A DNA stretch of 64,000 nucleotides from Xylophilus sp. GOD-11R. GTDB lineage: Bacteria > Pseudomonadota > Gammaproteobacteria > Burkholderiales > Burkholderiaceae_C. This document shows, one piece after another, positions 61,261 to 64,000 of the stretch (position 1 is the stretch's first letter; each line of letters begins with the position of its first letter). The position numbers and the translations under genes were made by a program. The notes beneath the pieces were generated by a model that ran no database searches, was not told the DNA's origin, and was given only the letters and a program-made list of their open reading frames with translations. Location: NCBI RefSeq assembly GCF_033546935.1, contig NZ_CP137854.1, positions 3,906,001-3,970,000 on the forward strand. Reading direction: 5' to 3'.

Positions 61261-63486
61261 ATGCCAAGCACCTCGAAGCCCCGGCTCGCGCCGTCGGCGT
61301 GGGCCATTCATCTCGCACTGCTGGCGATGCCCGCCATGGCGCAGACCACCACCACCACGCCGGCCGCCGTCGGCACCTTGCAGGAAGTGAAGGTGCTCGG
61401 CACCGCCGAGGAAGAGCTCAAGCAGGCGCCGGGCGTCTCCACCATCACTGCCGAAGACATCGAGAAGCGCCCGCCGGCCAACGATCTCTCCGAGATCATC
61501 CGCACCATGCCGGGCGTCAACCTTACCGGCAACAGCGCCTCGGGCCAGTACGGCAACAACCGCCAGATCGACCTGCGCGGCATGGGCCCGGAAAACACCC
61601 TGATCCTGATCGACGGCAAGCCGGTGGCCTCGCGCAACTCGGTGCGCATGGGCCGCAGCGGCGAGCGCAACACGCGCGGCGACACCAACTGGGTACCGGC
61701 CGAATCGGTGGAACGCATCGAGGTGCTGCGCGGCCCGGCGGCGGCGCGCTACGGCTCGGGGGCGGCCGGCGGCGTGGTCAACATCATCACCAAGGCGCCG
61801 GGCAAGACCTTCGCCGGCTCCGTCACCGCCTATACCCTGCTGCCGCAGCACAGCGACGAAGGCAACTCCAGCCGCCTGGGCTTCAATCTCAGCGGGCCGC
61901 TGGCCGACAAGTTCTCCTTCCGCCTCTTCGGCAACGTCGCCAAGACCGACGCCGACAGCCTGGGCCTCAACGCCACCTCGCTCAATACGGCCGCCGGCGC
62001 CATTCCCCCCGCCGGCCGCGAGGGCGTGCGCAACCGCGACATCAACGGCCTGGTGCGCTGGGATCTGGCGCCCGGCCAGGTGCTGGAGTTCGAGGCCGGC
62101 TTCAGCCGCCAGGGCAACATCTACGCCGGTGACCGGGCGGTCAGCGCCACCGGCACCGCGCTGACCGGCGAACTCGCCGCCATGGGCGCCGAGACCAACA
62201 CCATGTACCGCCAGACGGCCGCCATCACCCATCGCGGCAACTGGTCCTTCGGCACCTCGCGCACCTACCTGCAGTACGAGGGCACGCGCAACTCGCGCCT
62301 GAACGAAGGCCTGGCCGGCGGGCCGGAAGGCAGCATCGGCGACGCCAATGCCAAGTCGACCTCGGTGCTCGACAACTACAGCCTGCTGAGCGAGGTGAAC
62401 ATGCCGATGAAGCTCGGCGGCTTCGACCAGGTGCTCACCACCGGCATCGAGCTGCGCCAGGAAAAGCTCGACGACCCGTACTCCATGTCGCAGAGCACGG
62501 GCAACGGCGGCGCCATCCCGGGCCTCGCCAGCAACCGCGACGGCAAGGCCAGTGCCGACAACGTGGCCTTCTTCATGGAAGACAACATCCAGTTGAATTC
62601 GCGGCTGATCCTCACGCCCGGCGTGCGCCTGGACCGCCACAGCCAGTTCGGCACCAACGTGAGTCCGAGCCTCAACGCCTCGTACAAGCTCACGCCGGAA
62701 TTCACGCTCAAGGGCGGCATCGCGCGGGCCTTCAAGGCACCCAACCTCTACCAGTCCAATCCCAACTACCTGTACTACACGCGCGGCAACGGATGCCCGA
62801 ACCTGTTCCCCTCGCTCGGCGCGGGCTGCTATGTGCAGGGCAATGCCGATCTCGATCCGGAAACCAGCGTCAACAAGGAGATCGGCATCGCCTGGAACAG
62901 CCGCGGCTACGCCGCCGGCATCACCTATTTCCACAACGACTACAAGAACAAGATCGTCGCGGGCATGGTGCCGGTGGGCAACACCGCGAGCAACGGCCGG
63001 ATCCTGCAGTGGACCAACGCGCCCAAGGCCATCGTCCAGGGCTTCGAAGGCAACCTGACCGTGCCGGTCACGCGCGCGATCCGGTGGAGCAACAACTTCA
63101 CCTACATGATCGAGAACGAGGACAAGACCACCGGCGAGCCGCTCTCGGTGATTCCGCGCTACACCGTCAACACCCTGCTCGACTGGCAGGTGAGCGGCGC
63201 GTTCTCCATGCTCTTCACCGGCACCTTCTACGGCAAGCAGGAGCCGCGCAACCTCACCCAGACCGGCGCCGCCGCCACCGGCGCGGCCCTGGCCCCGCGC
63301 GACGCCTACAGCCTGTGGGGCATCAGCGCCAACTACGACTTCACGGCCAAGACCCGGGTGCGCGTCGGGGTCAACAACATTTTCGACAAGCGCCTGTTCC
63401 GCGAGGCGGTCAACTCCAGCGCGGGTGCGGCCACCTACAACGAGCCCGGCCGCTCGGTGTTCGTCAACCTGACCTCGGCGTTCTGA
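61261..63486 (+). CDS. TonB-dependent catecholate siderophore receptor (FepA/PfeA-like)
   Basis: A 741-residue outer-membrane receptor with signal peptide (ending PAMAQ). The plug is the FepA/PfeA type: LSEIIRTMPGVNLTGNSASG, NRQIDLRGMGPENTLILIDG, GERNTRGDTNWVPAESVERI and GPAAARYGSGAAGGVVNIIT. The barrel ends in a terminal Phe. It probably imports enterobactin-like ferric catecholates. A Fur-like box precedes it, and its stop overlaps the start of a siderophore-esterase-like gene (TGATG). Confidence 0.93.
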   Translation: MPSTSKPRLAPSAWAIHLALLAMPAMAQTTTTTPAAVGTLQEVKVLGTAEEELKQAPGVSTITAEDIEKRPPANDLSEIIRTMPGVNLTGNSASGQYGNNRQIDLRGMGPENTLILIDGKPVASRNSVRMGRSGERNTRGDTNWVPAESVERIEVLRGPAAARYGSGAAGGVVNIITKAPGKTFAGSVTAYTLLPQHSDEGNSSRLGFNLSGPLADKFSFRLFGNVAKTDADSLGLNATSLNTAAGAIPPAGREGVRNRDINGLVRWDLAPGQVLEFEAGFSRQGNIYAGDRAVSATGTALTGELAAMGAETNTMYRQTAAITHRGNWSFGTSRTYLQYEGTRNSRLNEGLAGGPEGSIGDANAKSTSVLDNYSLLSEVNMPMKLGGFDQVLTTGIELRQEKLDDPYSMSQSTGNGGAIPGLASNRDGKASADNVAFFMEDNIQLNSRLILTPGVRLDRHSQFGTNVSPSLNASYKLTPEFTLKGGIARAFKAPNLYQSNPNYLYYTRGNGCPNLFPSLGAGCYVQGNADLDPETSVNKEIGIAWNSRGYAAGITYFHNDYKNKIVAGMVPVGNTASNGRILQWTNAPKAIVQGFEGNLTVPVTRAIRWSNNFTYMIENEDKTTGEPLSVIPRYTVNTLLDWQVSGAFSMLFTGTFYGKQEPRNLTQTGAAATGAALAPRDAYSLWGISANYDFTAKTRVRVGVNNIFDKRLFREAVNSSAGAATYNEPGRSVFVNLTSAF

Positions 63487-64000
63487 TGCGCGGCCTCCTT
63501 GCCAGCCGGCGGGCGTTGTTGGCCGGCACGGCGCTGGCCTGGGCCACGGCCGGCCGGGCGCAGCCCGACCTGTCGCGCCCGGCCGGATCGGGCCTGGCCG
63601 ACAAGCCCTCGGCCACGCACCGCTTCGACCGTTTCGAAGTCGACTCCGCCGATGGCCGACGCCGGCTGCGGGTGCAGCTCGCCCTGCCGCGCGGCACGCC
63701 GCCCGCCACCGGCTGGCCGGTGCTCTACCTGCTCGACGGCAACGCGGCCTTCGAGGCGGTGGAGGCGGCGCAGCTCTCGCGCCTGTCGGAGCAGGGCAGG
63801 CCGCTGGCTTTGGCCGCGATCGGCCATGCCAACGACCAACGCTTCGACGTGGCCGCCCGCACGCTCGACTACACGCCGCCCGCGCCGCCGTCCGAAGGGG
63901 ATACCGATGCCGAACGCGGCCGGGCCACCGGGGGCGCCGACGCCTTCCTCACGCTGATCGAAGGCGCGATCAAGCCGCAGGTCGCCGCACGCATCGCCGT
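63486..64000 (+). CDS. Siderophore esterase-like alpha/beta hydrolase (IroE/Fes-type), partial
   Basis: The first 171 residues of a secreted hydrolase, cut by the window end. The Tat-like signal SRRALLAGTALAWA ends at GRAQ. FDVAARTLDYTPP, WPVLYLLDGNAAFE and the ALAAIGHAN strand match the IroE/YbbA-like esterase family. The nucleophile region lies outside. Coupled to a FepA-like receptor, it probably hydrolyses the imported ferric triscatecholate in the periplasm to release iron; this is inference from family and context. Confidence 0.8.
   Translation, partial: MRGLLASRRALLAGTALAWATAGRAQPDLSRPAGSGLADKPSATHRFDRFEVDSADGRRRLRVQLALPRGTPPATGWPVLYLLDGNAAFEAVEAAQLSRLSEQGRPLALAAIGHANDQRFDVAARTLDYTPPAPPSEGDTDAERGRATGGADAFLTLIEGAIKPQVAARIA

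Overview
The window is high-GC DNA packed with protein genes, usually with very short gaps or 4-base overlaps. Several traits point to Burkholderiales, most likely Comamonadaceae: two Bug-type tripartite tricarboxylate (TTT) receptors, a TctAB pair, CopG next to a PHB-depolymerase-type esterase, a protease-MoxR-DUF58-VWA block and a bacteriophytochrome operon. Genus was not determined. A metallopeptidase-like gene with a PIP-box-like promoter hints at a plant-associated lineage such as Xylophilus or Acidovorax; this is inference.

Layout. 1-4.4 kb: azoreductase (partial) divergent from a LysR regulator, an adenine/adenosine deaminase, an atypical SDR and an EamA exporter. 4.5-10.3 kb: tctBA behind a sigma-54-like promoter, a GspE/PilB ATPase, a spermidine-synthase-like protein and TatD. 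10.4-15 kb: S1C protease, MoxR, DUF58 and BatA-like VWA proteins, with dispersed repeats filling the gaps. 15-17 kb: HExxH metallopeptidase candidate effector and a PAS-GGDEF diguanylate cyclase. 17.3-25.9 kb: TonB receptor, a complete peptide/nickel-type ABC importer and a gamma-glutamyltransferase-family enzyme.

26-31.7 kb: a stressosome operon (RsbR, RsbS, RsbT and an RsbT-RsbX fusion) running into two histidine kinases. 31.9-40.7 kb: a seven-gene catabolic operon (AhpD/CMD-like, Bug receptor, two SDRs, zinc/quinone-type oxidoreductase, acyl-CoA ligase, aldo/keto reductase). It is divergent from a ring-cleavage-type cupin and a LacI regulator, and two identical inverted GAAACGTTTC operators lie between them. 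40.7-46.6 kb: GFA protein, an unknown gene, a 1365-residue CheB-CheR-kinase hybrid and a lipoprotein.

46.6-53.5 kb: tRNA-Ser(CGA) beside serS, a CBS protein, ispH with an FKBP isomerase, radC, an Smr protein, CopG and an esterase. 53.5-57.8 kb: bacteriophytochrome, single-domain response regulator and REC-kinase-REC hybrid. 57.9-64 kb: a truncated PQQ sugar dehydrogenase remnant, an alcohol dehydrogenase, an NlpC/P60 lipoprotein, a second Bug receptor, and a FepA-like siderophore receptor with a siderophore-esterase-like gene running off the end behind a Fur-like box.

The least explained signal is a nested palindromic element present twice (about 25.98-26.05 and 51.85-51.92 kb). Its central 15 bp is exactly inverted between copies. 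In both places the surrounding sequence flips from G/T-rich to C/A-rich at the element, including inside coding sequence.
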